This document shows, in pieces, positions 35,451-48,735 of a stretch of 64,000 nt of DNA. The position numbers and the translations under genes are program-made. The notes beneath the pieces were generated by a model. That model did not search any database, was not told where the DNA came from, and saw only the letters and a program-made list of their open reading frames with translations. Position 1 is the first letter of the stretch. Each line of letters opens with the position of its first letter. The DNA comes from Ophiodon elongatus (lineage: Eukaryota > Chordata > Actinopteri > Perciformes > Hexagrammidae): assembly GCA_016806645.1 (NCBI GenBank), contig JACSYO010000469.1, positions 1,240,001 to 1,304,000 on the forward strand. Reading direction: 5' to 3'.

Positions 35451-36084
35451 TAGCCTGACTTGTATGTCTTATGCGTTTGGAAGGACACAGAATTGAACGC
35501 AGGGAGAACATGTTAACTCCAGATGAAAGAACATTCCTGGACTGAGAATCGACTCTGTGACACCGACACACTGCTGCCTCTGTTTGGTGGTGTCATTCTT
35601 CACCCTTCTGCATTGCAGACCTCAACCTCCACGTCACACATTGTGCTCAATCATGTGTGGACACCAGGTGGGACGATCGCCCATTGGCCACGCAAAGACA
35701 GCGTGGCCCTCTGGTCAGTGAACAGACCAGATGTAAACAAGAGCCTTTGGCACGAGTGATTTAATGAGCAGCACCGCACAGAAATCGCAGCACATGCTTG
35801 CCAAAGACTTTGATTTTACTGCTTGAGACCATTAAGTGTTTTTTATACATTTTTAAATGATTTGCTTGGATTAAACAGCTACTTATTTAAAAAAAAAACT
35901 CTGCTTTGATGTAAGTATAAACTTTTGCATCCAGCGGTCCAGAGGGGTTACACACTCTGCAGCCATGCTGGCAGCTCTGTGAGGCCTGTTCGTTGGCACA
36001 GCTGTGCTCCGAGCTGCAGGCCAACATCAGCATGCGAACACAATGACAACACTTTTAACCTGATGGTGTCACTCGATGAAAAGT

Positions 36085-36235
36085 CAGTGGATCATCAACG
36101 TTTTTGCGCTTCATCCTGAAAAGAAGATGTATGTAAAACAAAATGACATACCTTGTTGGAAGGAACTTGAAGAAAAGTTGGTTGATCACCAAAGTCTGAA
36201 CCAAAGTGGTGAGCCGCCCATCTCACCGACCAACC
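36085..36235. repeat. Diverged dispersed teleost repeat
   Basis: The order gtcagtggatcatcaac, gcttcatcctg, gttgatcaccaaagt, ctgaaccaaagtggtgagcc, gaccaacc resembles a common fish repeat with the theme gatcaccaaagtc ... ggaccaaagtggtggaccga. Confidence 0.4.
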
Positions 36236-39200
36236 AAAAGAACTGCTTTGCCATCGCCTTCATCTGAAAAATAAAGATATACCGCGAAATACATACAATA
36301 TATATTTACTTAGTCAGCCCCTGATTCACCATAAACATGCTACAACACGTTCGGTACACGTGATTGTGTTTCTTATGTATCTTTTTCATGTGAAATACTG
36401 GATTCTCCTCTGGTCTCTTATAACTCCTCAATGGAAACAATCTTTAATGTGTCACAAGCCAACAAGGTTGAAAACCACTGGGCTACAGAGTCGATGCCCT
36501 GTGGTATTAAATCATTTTATTCTGGATAACTGGCCTAATTAACATAAATGACATAATGCCATGTTTACATATTTCCATTATACTGCAATACTGCAGTTCA
36601 CTACTTAATCTGGTGGTGTGGGGGATACACTGAACACTTCAGGCACTTAGAGTGAGGGATGTATTTTTCCTCTTCTTCATGTCTGTGTCTTTAACACTGA
36701 GGTCCTGGGGGTCAGTGACCCCCCTCAATTCTCAACACTCTGTCACTTTCTATGACCCATACTCTCACACTTTCCAAGATGATTCATGTAAGAAAACAAA
36801 AAATATGCCTCAGAGATCCACTTTTTCCCCCCTTTGGAGAAAACGACTGTCATGTTCATTACCGCCTGAGCACTTAGAGGGAAGTGTGTTATTAGTCTGT
36901 CACTGTGTGACTGGGGAGAGAGAAAAACAAATGAGGGAAACTGAAAATGAAAGCCACCAGGTTACCAGTCGGTCTGCGTTGCTTGTGTTGGACGTTCTTC
37001 ATAATTATTCAGTGTTTGTGCAGGACTTCTTAATATGTGCCATTACTGGTAGATGTCGGGGCTGAGCTTGTTCAGCCTGCAGGAAAGCGGCATGGGGGAT
37101 TCCAGATGCGTGAGTTCACGCTGGGTTTGTGTGAGCAGGCATACCTTAAATTTCCATGAAAATAATGCTGTGGCACTGAGCACAAGTCGAAGCCTGTAAT
37201 AGTCCCATATTGTACGGATTTCATCATCCCTTATATACGTTTCCTCATGTGCAAATTAGACTGAGTTGTTCATTTAGGTGGTGAACACATATGAAGATCA
37301 TGGTGGGCCGGGGGGGATCAAGACTTGTGTGATCGTTCAGCTGACATGCTGTGAGGGCCCCACGACCGGTTCTGCAAGCAAATGGGGATTTATTAACTGG
37401 ATCACAGGGTTTTCTCTGGACTCTTTAATCTGATAATTGGCTTCAGATTCAAACAAGACATCTGAGCCTTAAAACAGTAGAGTGACCCTTTTATAACAAT
37501 CCTGCAGCTCTTGACCCGCTCTCTGCCAGACCCTTTCGTCACTTAGGAACCGCAGCAACTGGAGCCTTTTTTAGAGAGCAGTTCTTTACAGAGGGGGACT
37601 GTGAACACAAAGAATGTCCCCTTTCTCCTTTCCAGCCTCTGTGTTTTATGTCCCCTTTTTTTTTTAAATTATTTATTGCTTCTTCACCCCGTCTCTTTTC
37701 ATCAAAGCCCTCCCATCCCATCTGTCCTCTATCTCTCCTCATCATCAGATCAAAACAGTGCAGACGTTTTCCACATTTTCAGTCCACATGTTGTTGCAGC
37801 ACTTGACTCAGAGCTTCATCTGTGCCAGAAATGACCTTTTCCGACGTTATATTTTCCTACCTGATAAATATCTCATCCTCCCGTTGAGCAGATACGCCTT
37901 CCGCCATTGCTCCCTGGTTCTCCTGCAGGGCCTTGTGGGTACGTATTCAGCCCGACTTCCCCCCGGCATGATGTCATTTCAGTTTGGCTGCATGAGCTGG
38001 AAGAGGAAAGGAGAAAAAAAAGAAAAAACACAGTTAGCAAAAACAGAACTAAGGAATGCAAACTGCGATGAAATCCATCAGGAAAGAGGGGGAGAGTGTG
38101 TCTCCTCGTATCTTCAACTGGTCTGGGCAGAGAAAGTGGGTGGGAGAGCGTTTACTGCTGAGATTGGAAGTCATCCCAAAAGGTGTTCAGTCGCTCCAAC
38201 CTCCGGCCTCCCAAAACAACCTTTCAACGTCTCCTTGGATAAATGGAAAGGAAAAAGGTGTATGTTGGTATATCAAGTAGATACAAGAGGGATTATGGTC
38301 CCGAAGGCAAAATAAATCCACTTATTGCTATTAATTCACATCAAAGATTGTTGCCAAATTAGCTGAAGGTCTCTGTAGGATAATATTGGCTACAGATATG
38401 TTATGTCAATAAGATAACAATTGCATTTGCCAATGTTGTTTTTCATTTCAGTGATATTGAAGAAAAACAGTACAAATATGGACGTAACCTGGCGTAATAT
38501 CTTATTATTTGAACCAGACCCAACGGAGAACCCAAATCTGTTTTAGTTTAATTTATTTTTTTATCACTGATATAATTCTTGTTATCTTAATCATGACCCC
38601 GAACAAATCTTGACCCTGAAAACAATGTTGTCCAATAGGGAAATTGACAATATTTTATGTCTCCAAGACCGTATGAAAAAATACTTCACACACAACCTCC
38701 CAGTGTGAAGAGAAGATCAGCCTCAAACTATTTGATAGGAACTTAAGTATGACAGACACGACCCGAGTCTAGGTTGAGTATTTGGGTAATCTCAACTGAT
38801 ACCAGCGGGGAGAAATGACTCAGGGAATGCGAGAGATATTATGAGCTGTGAGCGGCCTGCTGAGACCAGAGAAAATACAGAAGTGTCTCTCCATCTGTGA
38901 TCAGCAGTGACATTTGAAATGAAAGAGTCGAGTAGAGACGGCTACGCAGCTGTTATAAATTGTGGAAAATGCAAACGTGGGAGCCTCGAGTAGAATGACT
39001 GGCACAGTCGAAGCGAAGCCTTCATTACATCGAAATATGGTTTGAATATGAGAAATCATCAAACAAGGCTTTGATAGAAACACAATGTAGGCGACTGCAA
39101 TCAATCTGACCACGAGATGGAATGGCTCAAACTTTCTGAAGTCGTCTCGGTGGCGGAGGCGGAGAGGAAGAGCATTCAGGTCATTTGAGTGGAGGAACAA

Positions 39201-39798
39201 ATCTGCTGTAAAGGACTCTGTAAACAGACCCAACCAAATATTTACAGCCTGAGAGCGAACATTCCCGTTGACACTCTTCTGTGTGAGTCTCTGCTTTGTA
39301 GACCAAGACAGTTGAGTTTCATTGATGAGTTTGCTCCTGAAGACATACTCGTACCTCCCACCTGCATATCTGCATTTGACCCTTTAAGTATGTGAGTACG
39401 ATCATGTCAGCTCCCAGTCTGTTGGTTTGTACTTTTACCCCACTTACTCCAAACATATTTAATGGCTATACATTTCTTTAAGGGTTGTACCTGCCACTTG
39501 CATTTTTTATATGGAAAATATTGATTTGTGCTTTTAGGATTATTACTTTTCACATGTTAACAATCTGTATCTGGCCTTTTTGCAGATTTCTCCTCCAAAA
39601 AAAAAAAGTTTAAATAAACCTCTCTGAAACAAACTCAAATTCCCTTCAAGTCAACCAGTTAAAAAGCGTAAGATGTTCATCATGATGATGAATATCATCA
39701 TGTATCGGTTCTCCAATCCATTAAGTCCCGAGGAGCACCTGAGTGGAATGTTCCGGAATGTTATCACTCACAAAAAACCTGCCAACAGGAACAACGCG

Positions 39799-39811
39799 GT
39801 TGCTAGGTAAC
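39799..39811. promoter_or_regulatory. Perfect X-box (GTTGCTAGGTAAC)
   Basis: A perfect 13-bp RFX-type X-box next to the long GT repeat. There is no gene nearby. Confidence 0.4.
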
Positions 39812-39829
39812 GAAGAAGCGATAAGGGCC

Positions 39830-39831
<2 letters not shown>

Positions 39832-39922
<91 letters not shown>
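39832..39922. repeat. (TG)n microsatellite, about 91 bases
   Basis: An uninterrupted TG run; it is Z-DNA prone and probably polymorphic. Confidence 0.97.
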
Positions 39923-39924
<2 letters not shown>

Positions 39925-42351
39925 ATTTACCACAGCCCCTGAACACAACAAAAAGCCACTTTGAGGAATGAAGCCTTTCATGATTCAAATTAACAACCAG
40001 GCCGAAAAATGGTCCTTTTTGATGATGAGTGAGTTCAATTAAGGTTTTCTTTATTTGAATGTTTCTAATTCTGGCGTCATTGTATTTCTTTAATCAAACC
40101 AAATAATTGTAGTTTTCATTCCTGAGGCTGAAGCAACAGGAGACGATCCAGAGGCCGCTCTGACAAACAGAGCAGTGAGGATCTCTTCTCTCTGCTCTTA
40201 TCTGCAGCTGCTAATCCTCACGCTTACACGCAATTTTAATTAGGCGACACCGCTCTCTGACTAAACACAACAGCAGTGTACATAATCACCGTCAGGCTCG
40301 CTAAGCAGACATATCCTCGGCAATACACTACACAAAGAGAAACCAGGGCTTCTTTTCACACATCCTGCCACTCTCGCCAACAGACGATTTAAAGTTCCTA
40401 ACAAGGGCTAAATAATCAGTGCGTGTGTTTAGCTTTTGCTGCATTCCCTCAGGGAAATTAAAGCATTTTTCCACTGCTAACCTTTTCCCCCTAGATCTCT
40501 ACTACAGTGCTTTGATTCTAACTCTGCCAGAGCTGTGCAAGTGAATGAGGAGCTAAGCAAGCCAAAAGACTGCACTGGGAGTTTTTCATGGTCGTGAAAA
40601 AAAAAATATAAAAAGGCCAAGAACGTGGCTTGTCTCACTGCATTCTTTCCTTCATCAGGAATTCACTGAGGTTTGGCCATGTACTTTTTACTGGAGCCTT
40701 TTCCTCTTCGACTGGGAATAACAAGGCCGGCCTTTTCTTGTTCCTGTGTGCTTTTAACAGAGAAGCCGCAGACTGTGTTTCAGAGCTGTCCGAGTGCCCG
40801 GGGCAACTCCACACCCACAGTTTAATCCTTTAAACGCTGCATATCACACAGAAACAAAGCGAGCCCCCACTCCCGGTGTCCGAAACAGAACCCTGAGAGC
40901 CGTGGCGCTTATCTTCCTGAGAATAATGCTCTCTATGCAGATCAGCCACAAGCTCGGGTTCAGGGTTTTGTCCCCCTGACTGGTTCAGCTGCGGACAGAT
41001 TGATGAAGCGATGACGCTAATAATTGGATTCAAGCATGGCACATCTCTGCTCTGTGCTCAGCTGGAGCTTATTGTCTTTGACCAGCATTTAATCCACGAC
41101 TGATTGGGGTCTATTAATTCAACGGACAGGAGATGGCACAGAGATTTACAGCTCCAAGAAGATTTGAGGGCAAAACATTCCAGCGACAACTGTTTTATTG
41201 TAAACATATCTCAAGGTTATCCGCAGCCACATGAACAAAAAGCCCACAGGACATGAGTGCCTGAGAATCTGGTATGACCACAAAAGCTTTGCAAACGCAT
41301 GTCTGTTTATAATAAGCAGTAGAATCCAAAACACCCCATGCAAAGCCAAGGAAAACTTGGAGAAAAACTCAACTGTGTTTAACACCAAGGATCCAGTCCA
41401 AGGCGTCTTTGAAAGAGATGTCTCGTACCAACAAAACCAGTGAAACACGTCTCAGTTGTCTCCACCTGCCATACTTTTAGTGACTGAACGATTGTTTTCA
41501 TTTTCTAACACATTCTATGTTCACTGTTCGCTCCCATCTCACTGATTAACTTGTTCTGGAGATAGAGATTGTGAAACCCCAATTAAAAATGACAACTTGT
41601 TGAAATTCCTTTCGATCCATCCATCAGCTATGAAACACACTGATCCAATCACATCAATTGTTCTCGTTTTTTTTCCCCCGAAGCATGCGAGGCAAGGCAA
41701 TCGTCTGATGGCTCATGCAGGCAGTGGGACCGGTGACAGCAGTCTGCAAGAGAAAGAGGCACATGAGGCGGCTGCGGTGGCCAAAGCCTGATCTCAGTAA
41801 GACGAGGCTGGGCTGCAGCTGTGTGTCCTCACGTTCAACTCCCATCTAGATCCAGATTAGTAAAACCACTACTCAGCCAGGACCTGCTCCCACCGACACT
41901 CGGACATAAGTACACTAGGATATACACATGCATAAGGTCGAGCTATTCATTATATTCATGCATGTGTAGTATCTACACATCTATTAACAATTCATAAATA
42001 GCTGAATTCACTGAACTTCTGTCCTTTGCAGTGAAAACAATTAAATTGATGATTGAAATGATTCGATGCAAATTGTAATTAAAAAGTACTTTGTGAAGTA
42101 ATTGAAGTATGTGTTAGTTGATATAGTTTTATCTAATGTTATTCCCAACACTGGAACATAGTTCCCTGCAATGTAGTTTGATTTGAGCCTGATAATTAAT
42201 TCAAATAATCTTCAATGGATCTCGTGGTCTCCCCGACCCCCCCCCAAAAAATATAAAGCTTCAGAAAAAAGAAATAGGTGGACTTTGAGTTGATTTGGTC
42301 AAAATCAGTTTATGTGTGATTTTTCATACTGTGATATGTATTTTAACTTTT

Positions 42352-42411
42352 ATAACCCTAACCCCCTAACCCCCTAACCATAGCCATCTAACCCTAACCC
42401 CCTAACCCCCT
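42352..42411. repeat. Telomere-like interstitial repeat (CCCTAA variants)
   Basis: Tandem ccctaacc and ccccctaa units, with one interruption (atagccatct). Confidence 0.8.
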
Positions 42412-43081
42412 AGGAGAGACTGTGTTTAAGGGACCGTCCGTTTGAACATTTTGTATTATTTATATTACTTCAGCTTCTTCTTTTTACCAGTTTATACCAG
42501 ATGGGAACGGAGCACACTTTTACAACATTTATAACACTTATATTTTTAACCTGTTGTTTCCTTAGGTTTTAAATTTGGGCACTTATCTTCCTTTAAGCAC
42601 TTGTTTTACTCCTTAGATGTGATGATCGTTCTTATTTGTATATATTGTTGTATATATTATTCTTATTTTATTATTATTATCGAATGTATTTTATTAAGGA
42701 AACATTTCTTGCATCAGTGTGCTCCTTTATCTCTCCATCTCATAAACTCTAACTCATCAGTTTAAATTTCCCCTTCTGCTAATTATTTTTATTTATTCAT
42801 TTATTTATTGTTCATTTTAGGACTTTTTCCCTTGAGACTGATGATGACCTCCACCCAGGGGGCGGACCTTGGAGATCCTTGGTTTTCTGGTTTCTTTTAA
42901 CTGTTGGCTCCCGCTGCCCGCCTTGTGTCTGCTCCATTGTTCTTTATAAGCCCTTTTAATTATTTTTAGGTGTGTTTATGAAAGGGGGACTTTTGGAAAA
43001 AAACAATATATATATTTTTAGATAAATGTTCCCCTTGTGCCCGTGCCCCCCGTGACCTCCATTTGGAGGCCACGTCCTCTA

Positions 43082-43137
43082 CCAAAACCTAACCCTAACC
43101 CCATACCCCAACCCTAACCCTAATCCTAATCCTAACC
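43082..43137. repeat. Second telomere-like repeat block
   Basis: Units cctaaccctaaccc, ccataccccaaccctaaccc and taatcctaatcctaaccc, in the same orientation as the block 670 bases to the left. Confidence 0.8.
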
Positions 43138-44587
43138 CTGAATGATACTGAATGGACCTCAGAACTGGAGTAAACGAAGCAGGTTTAAAATCATTCAAAA
43201 GAAGTTTTGCAAATGTTTTATAAGAAAGGAAAGTCCTTCAACGCGTCCACATCATTGATGGTTTCAAGTCTTTTGCACCTGTAACCCAACAACCATAAGG
43301 GGTTGACTGCTGGTGTTACGTCGTCATGAGTTTCACTGAGAGATGTTGAATGGGTCTCTTTAATTTAGTCAAAGTATATTTCTCTGTTTCCCATCATGTC
43401 TGAGCCATTTTATGTCTCTCTTTGAGCTTCTCTCCTGCATACAGTATGTGTTGCTGTCACTCTCTTCTAATGCGGGGGCCATGTATCCAGAAAGTGTGGG
43501 TGAATTATGAGCCTGTGACTTGGCAGGGTGTTGAATGACTGTCAGTGTACAGAGCGACGGTTCACCAGCTGCACCGCAGAACCAAAGGAACTCCACTCAT
43601 CCGCCAAGTCCCAGATGCCCTCTAGTCACCCACTACAAACACCCCGAGGACACATGAAAACCTGTCATTAGGTCCGCTAATGTTTTTTTCCACGCCGCAC
43701 AACCATTATTACATTTTGCTCGCTCTCACCCCGTAAAAACTAAACCAAGAATGTGTGTTCTTTTCCAGCTCCCTGTTTTACAGTTGACAGCTGCCTGTTA
43801 CAACACCTGAGTGTAACATGAAGCTTTATTTGAGGGATAAGTGCATTGCTCAATGTTAGTCCACATCTTTCCAGTGATTATGAAGATACAAAGCAGCAAC
43901 ATTAACCTGGTTATCTACCTTGGAATTACAGATGAAACAATTAGCTGATTATATATCTATCTATTTATTAACTATTTTGATAATCAAGTCATTTTTTGAT
44001 AATAAAGTCATTTTTCAAAATGCTATACATTTTATTATTGTATATTTAATATATGTTTTTGTATTGTTGCACAAATCAAGACATGTAGTGATTTTAGGAA
44101 ATTATAAAGTGCATTTCTTTTCTGTCCTACTTGAACTCGGCAGTGTCCTCAGATTACATCTGCACAGAAACAAAAGCAGCGCAGACTGTTCAGGAGCTCT
44201 TTCCCATCTAAATCATATCTTTCTCTTCCTGTATATAAAACAAAAATATGGAAACAATGATTACGTTTAAGCACCAGAAACAGTGAGAACCTGCCGCCCA
44301 TGAATCAGACACCTGACAGCTCTATAACAATGGACTGCGCCTGACCTTTCCTTGTTGCTGCTCTCAGCACCAGAGCTGCTGCCGGGTGGTGTGAGTCCCC
44401 GAGCAGTGCTGAAGAAAAGAATCGCCTCTGTTCAAAACAAAATAAGACAAAAAACAAATAGCAATCAAATCAAAGTATTTGTCGGAGTATTGTTTATTAC
44501 ATCTGGCTGTTGTATCACACAGAGAGGATCAAACAGCTCGATGAAGAACATGAAATAAACAAGACACAAACACGTTTGAGAGCAGCA

Positions 44588-44675
44588 GCGGAGGAGGAGG
44601 AGGAGGAGGAGGAGGAGGAGGAGGAGGAGGAGTAGGAGGAGGAGGTGGAGGAGGAGGAGTAGGAGGAGGAGGTGG
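44588..44675. repeat. (GGA)n microsatellite
   Basis: About 88 bases of GGA/GAG units with GTA and GTG interruptions. Confidence 0.93.
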
Positions 44676-44946
44676 GGTTGATTTCATGTGATAGTTACCG
44701 AGCCGTGTTACTTTGAAAGAGTCGCCCGGGCGCCATGTGACAGACATATGGAGCGCTGAGTCGTGACTCACACTGACACCAGCTTCAGCACTGCAGCGAC
44801 TGATCATGGTGGAGGTTTGTAAGACAGGCGAGAGCACAGAGACCAGCTCCGAAGACCCAACGCTCAGCTCAACTCAGTTGAAGCCTAATATTGATAAATA
44901 GACCGATTTTCTCAGCAAGCCCCTCCTTCACAGCTTTCCCTCACTC

Positions 44947-44975
44947 CTCTCTTTGTGAGGCCTTCACAAAGAGAG
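44947..44975. repeat. Perfect short hairpin, 12-bp arms
   Basis: CTCTCTTTGTGA and its exact complement TCACAAAGAGAG are separated by GGCCT. Confidence 0.85.
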
Positions 44976-47900
44976 ACGTGGGACTTTTTCCACCCTCATT
45001 TCTTCTTTCATCCTCTGAGGTAAGGTTTCTCTCACTGTCGTCTTTCTCTAAGTTTGGCTGTAACGCCGGGAAACTCCAAAACGTATCCAACAATGTTATT
45101 CAAGTGGAGCAGGGTAGAAAGCTAACATTGCAGCTTTGTCTCTGCGCCCGAGTGTTCCCAGCTCTCCATTATCTGATACTCTCTCATTGGGTTGCAAACG
45201 GTGTCAGATTCAACTGGGTCAAGGCGTGTAGAGGCAAAAATGCTCCGACTGTGAATGGAGCGGGAGAATGAAAAGACAGATCTCTGACAGTCTGGGTGCG
45301 AACACACATTTATCATCCTCCAAATGCTGATTCCTGTGGTTTCTTTGTGTAACAAGAGATGTAAAGGTTGCGGCAACAGCATGTGCAACATATTTGCTGC
45401 GCCCCACATGGTAAATGGCGGGTGGGAGCGAGGCCAGGTATCTTAATCCCCATCACCCTTGGGATTCCCCACCAAGAGATCCCATTAGTGAGGATAAAAG
45501 CCGTAATGTAGTCCGGAGAGGCTCGGTGGACTTGTGGTGCGCTGCAACCCCCACAGGCCAGCGGTGACCTCCAGCTGATCCCTCACTAACTGGAATTACA
45601 GCTCCGGCTCCAGCAGGCAGTGTAAAAGAGCAATGGACTGTAAAGTATTTTTGATGTCTTAATGAACAACATACACACAGCAACAAGTCCAATAAAAGGG
45701 CACCTATAAATCTGGAAGGAGCAGCCGTGTTTACAGATACCGTAGAAACCGCTTCAAACACTTGAAGGCTTTCAGTGTGGGGGAGGAGAGGCATTTCAAC
45801 ATCTACTGACTGTAATGTCAGCGGTTTCTAATGATTCTGATGAATGCCACAATGTTATGAAACGGCAGAACTTGTCGCTCTGCTTGTCTGAATGTGTTTT
45901 TCAGAGAGTAAAACGCAGTCTCTCATGTTGAAACTGAGGAATCTGAAGGGAGAAAACCCGTCTACATTCTTCTCCGACGTACAGTACAGCACATAGCCCT
46001 GGGTCGGCATCTGGTGTCACTGAGCAATAATCACACACAATGTGAACATGTTAAGTAATTCAACGACTAGATCAGGAGATCAGGAAATGTATTCACTTTA
46101 ATGATGTCTGGAGAGCGATCAGAGCGGGTGTCAGAGCGTGAAATCAGAAGAAATCAGAGACACCTGAACATAAACCGCAAACCTCCATCCTGATGGTAAA
46201 CGAGGATGAAGAGAAAAGGTCTGGCTGCGTGCAATAGGAGACGAAGCAAATGGAGTCGGTTAATGATCAATTTTCATGATTGCCAAAATGAAAATAATTG
46301 TGGAGTTACAATAATAAACCTAAGAGGGGAAACAACCCAGGGCCGAGCAACTGGGAAACAGTGATTGTATATAATACTGTATAATGATCGCTATTATAAG
46401 CAGAAATCAGGTTTCAGATCCAAATTGTTGCATCAACACAAACACAACCCGTCTGTAATCAGTTGTTTGTAATGAGCGAGTCCGACTTTTTCTGGACTGC
46501 ATTCGTTCCACGTTCTGATCTCAGATCTGCGTGTAACCACTTTAGTATGTTTTCCTTCGTCGAATATTCTGTGCTCTCCATTTTAAGTTAAACTAGAGGA
46601 AGAAAGTCTGGTGAGAAGCCAGTGCCCTCGAGTGAACACTTGTCCCAACCAAACAATGAGGACACAGTTTCCTGAGCCAAGAAATCACAGAGAAATGTTA
46701 CTGTAAAAGAAAAGATATGTGAATGTTTATGCATCATCTGTGAGCTATGTGCTTAAACAGAGATACTACGATCCTTTTAGTTTTCAGAAACCAGTTTATT
46801 GACGAGCAGGTTTTCACATCTAGGAAATTTGGTTTTGTGTATTGGTGCAAAGACAAGAAACATAAATACAGAACAGTCATTCATTCCAATATAAATATTT
46901 TTGAAACACTTAAAAAAAAAAAAAGAAAAAAAAAAAAAAGAAATATACAATATAGTCAATGTAGCTGTTAAACCTCTTGGGCTCATGTTGAGCTTTGACC
47001 TATTCTACTTATATATTCTTACATTTTTTTTTTTAACAGTTTAGATGATAGCCCCATAACTTACAGTGTAATTACTTTGTGCATACATTCGAAGTATCAA
47101 TACGATACTTACTGGGTACCTATACCGGGACAAATATGTAGATAATGGGGAGAACGAAGCACCATCTTGAGATGGGATCACACCGTCCGCAACACCAAAT
47201 CAGGCCAATGGCCCCTTCCCCACTTCTGGCGCTCTTTGATCGGACCACACCCGTCTTCAAAAGGTCTTTTTACTCACAACTACACATCTGTAAAGGTTCG
47301 TGACTGCATCTTGCTTGGGTGCCACGCTATCGGCTATTGCAGTCACACCTGGCAAAGTACTCAAACCTGCCTGGCAGTTCCCTCAGTCAGTGTCTCCAGA
47401 ACAACATTGTACCACGATGACGCACACACGGACTCAAAAGGTGAAAGCAATAGCGCACAAACTAAAAAGACTAAGTACGTCCAATGCAGTTTGCCAAAAA
47501 CACCAGGATGTCCTGCTGCATCCAGTCGCATTCTTTCGTGGCTATTCTGACCCTCAATCCTCTGCACAGCGAAAGATACGACACATTGACTGATGACAGC
47601 TCACTGACACACATAAATAACTTATATTGGATATATGTGCAAGAGGGTCAAAGTTCAAGGTGCAATGTTATGTAGTAGTAAATCCCAATTGAATTCATGC
47701 TGCATGAAACAGTACGCACTTTGTAATGGCAGCTGCAGCGCAAACTAAACATTAGAAGAACATGTAAACAATTCTGAACGCAGCCTTAGTGCTCGATAAG
47801 ACCGAAGACGTACAAAGGTCAGAGGTCACCACCCTGACAGCCTGAAAAAATAAACTTTTTCTGAGTCTCACTTTGTTGGACTTGTGGTGACAGATGTGTT

Positions 47901-48685
47901 GCTGGAAGGTGGAATAATCTGTGACTGCAGTGGTGAGGTAATACATTCACACAAAGCAACACACAACCCTGATATCAGTAAATGTGTTGACCTTAGAGTT
48001 CCCTGCTCGTCAGTCATACCAAGAGATATTTGTGTATGGGCTCTGGACGTTTCTTTCCATCTCTCTGTCTCTTAAGCACAGAGCTGATATTGTTGTCAAA
48101 GCTGTGGATTTTTACAGTTGCACATCACAAGGAACTGAGAGACCATCTGGTAAAATAAACAGCGGAATAAAAAGAGGTTAACTGACCTTCTGCTACAGCT
48201 TTGTTATGGAAACACTGAAGCCGTAACACCGCCTCCTCCTCCTCCACACACACCTGATCAAAAGTCCACGTCCTGGTTGTGATCCCTTCATCTGGAAGCA
48301 AAGAGTCACATAAACAAGTGTCGTTCTCCCCAATTAGGAGCAGAAAGGCGGTCCTGAGATGAAGAGAGACAGCAGCAGCTTCTGGAGTCAGCATGAAAGC
48401 TGCTCATTTGCTAACAGCCTGCTGGGTTAATTCAACCCCTGCACGAGTGTGTATGTTTTCACACTGGCCTACTGAACTCTTTCATTTCGTGCCATCAGAG
48501 CACCTCTGGTGTGGACAAATAGACCCAGAGGAATGCACACATGATAATACACATGCAGAGTCACGACCGCACATTCACACTTTATCAAGTATATCGAGTT
48601 TACACAGATCATAACTTTGCTCTGTTTTTAGTTTTAACGTCAGATTCTTGTAATGTCAAGTCAAGACAGTAGCTTTTTCTACTTC

Positions 48686-48690
<5 letters not shown>

Positions 48691-48733
<43 letters not shown>
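48691..48733. repeat. (TG)n microsatellite
   Basis: A TG run of about 43 bases. Confidence 0.95.

Positions 48734-48735
<2 letters not shown>

Noticed and set aside
36652..37065. 137-codon open frame
   Set aside because: No recognisable similarity or hydropathy pattern; likely chance.
37758..38315. 185-codon open frame in the gene-poor stretch
   Set aside because: No domain, no splice-linked neighbour, and composition like noncoding DNA; treated as chance.
42352..43137. True chromosome end
   Set aside because: Units are short, irregular and flanked by ordinary sequence on both sides; an interstitial block or repeat fits better.
44529..44837. Pro-rich 102-codon frame on the minus strand
   Set aside because: The Pro run is the GGA microsatellite read in reverse.
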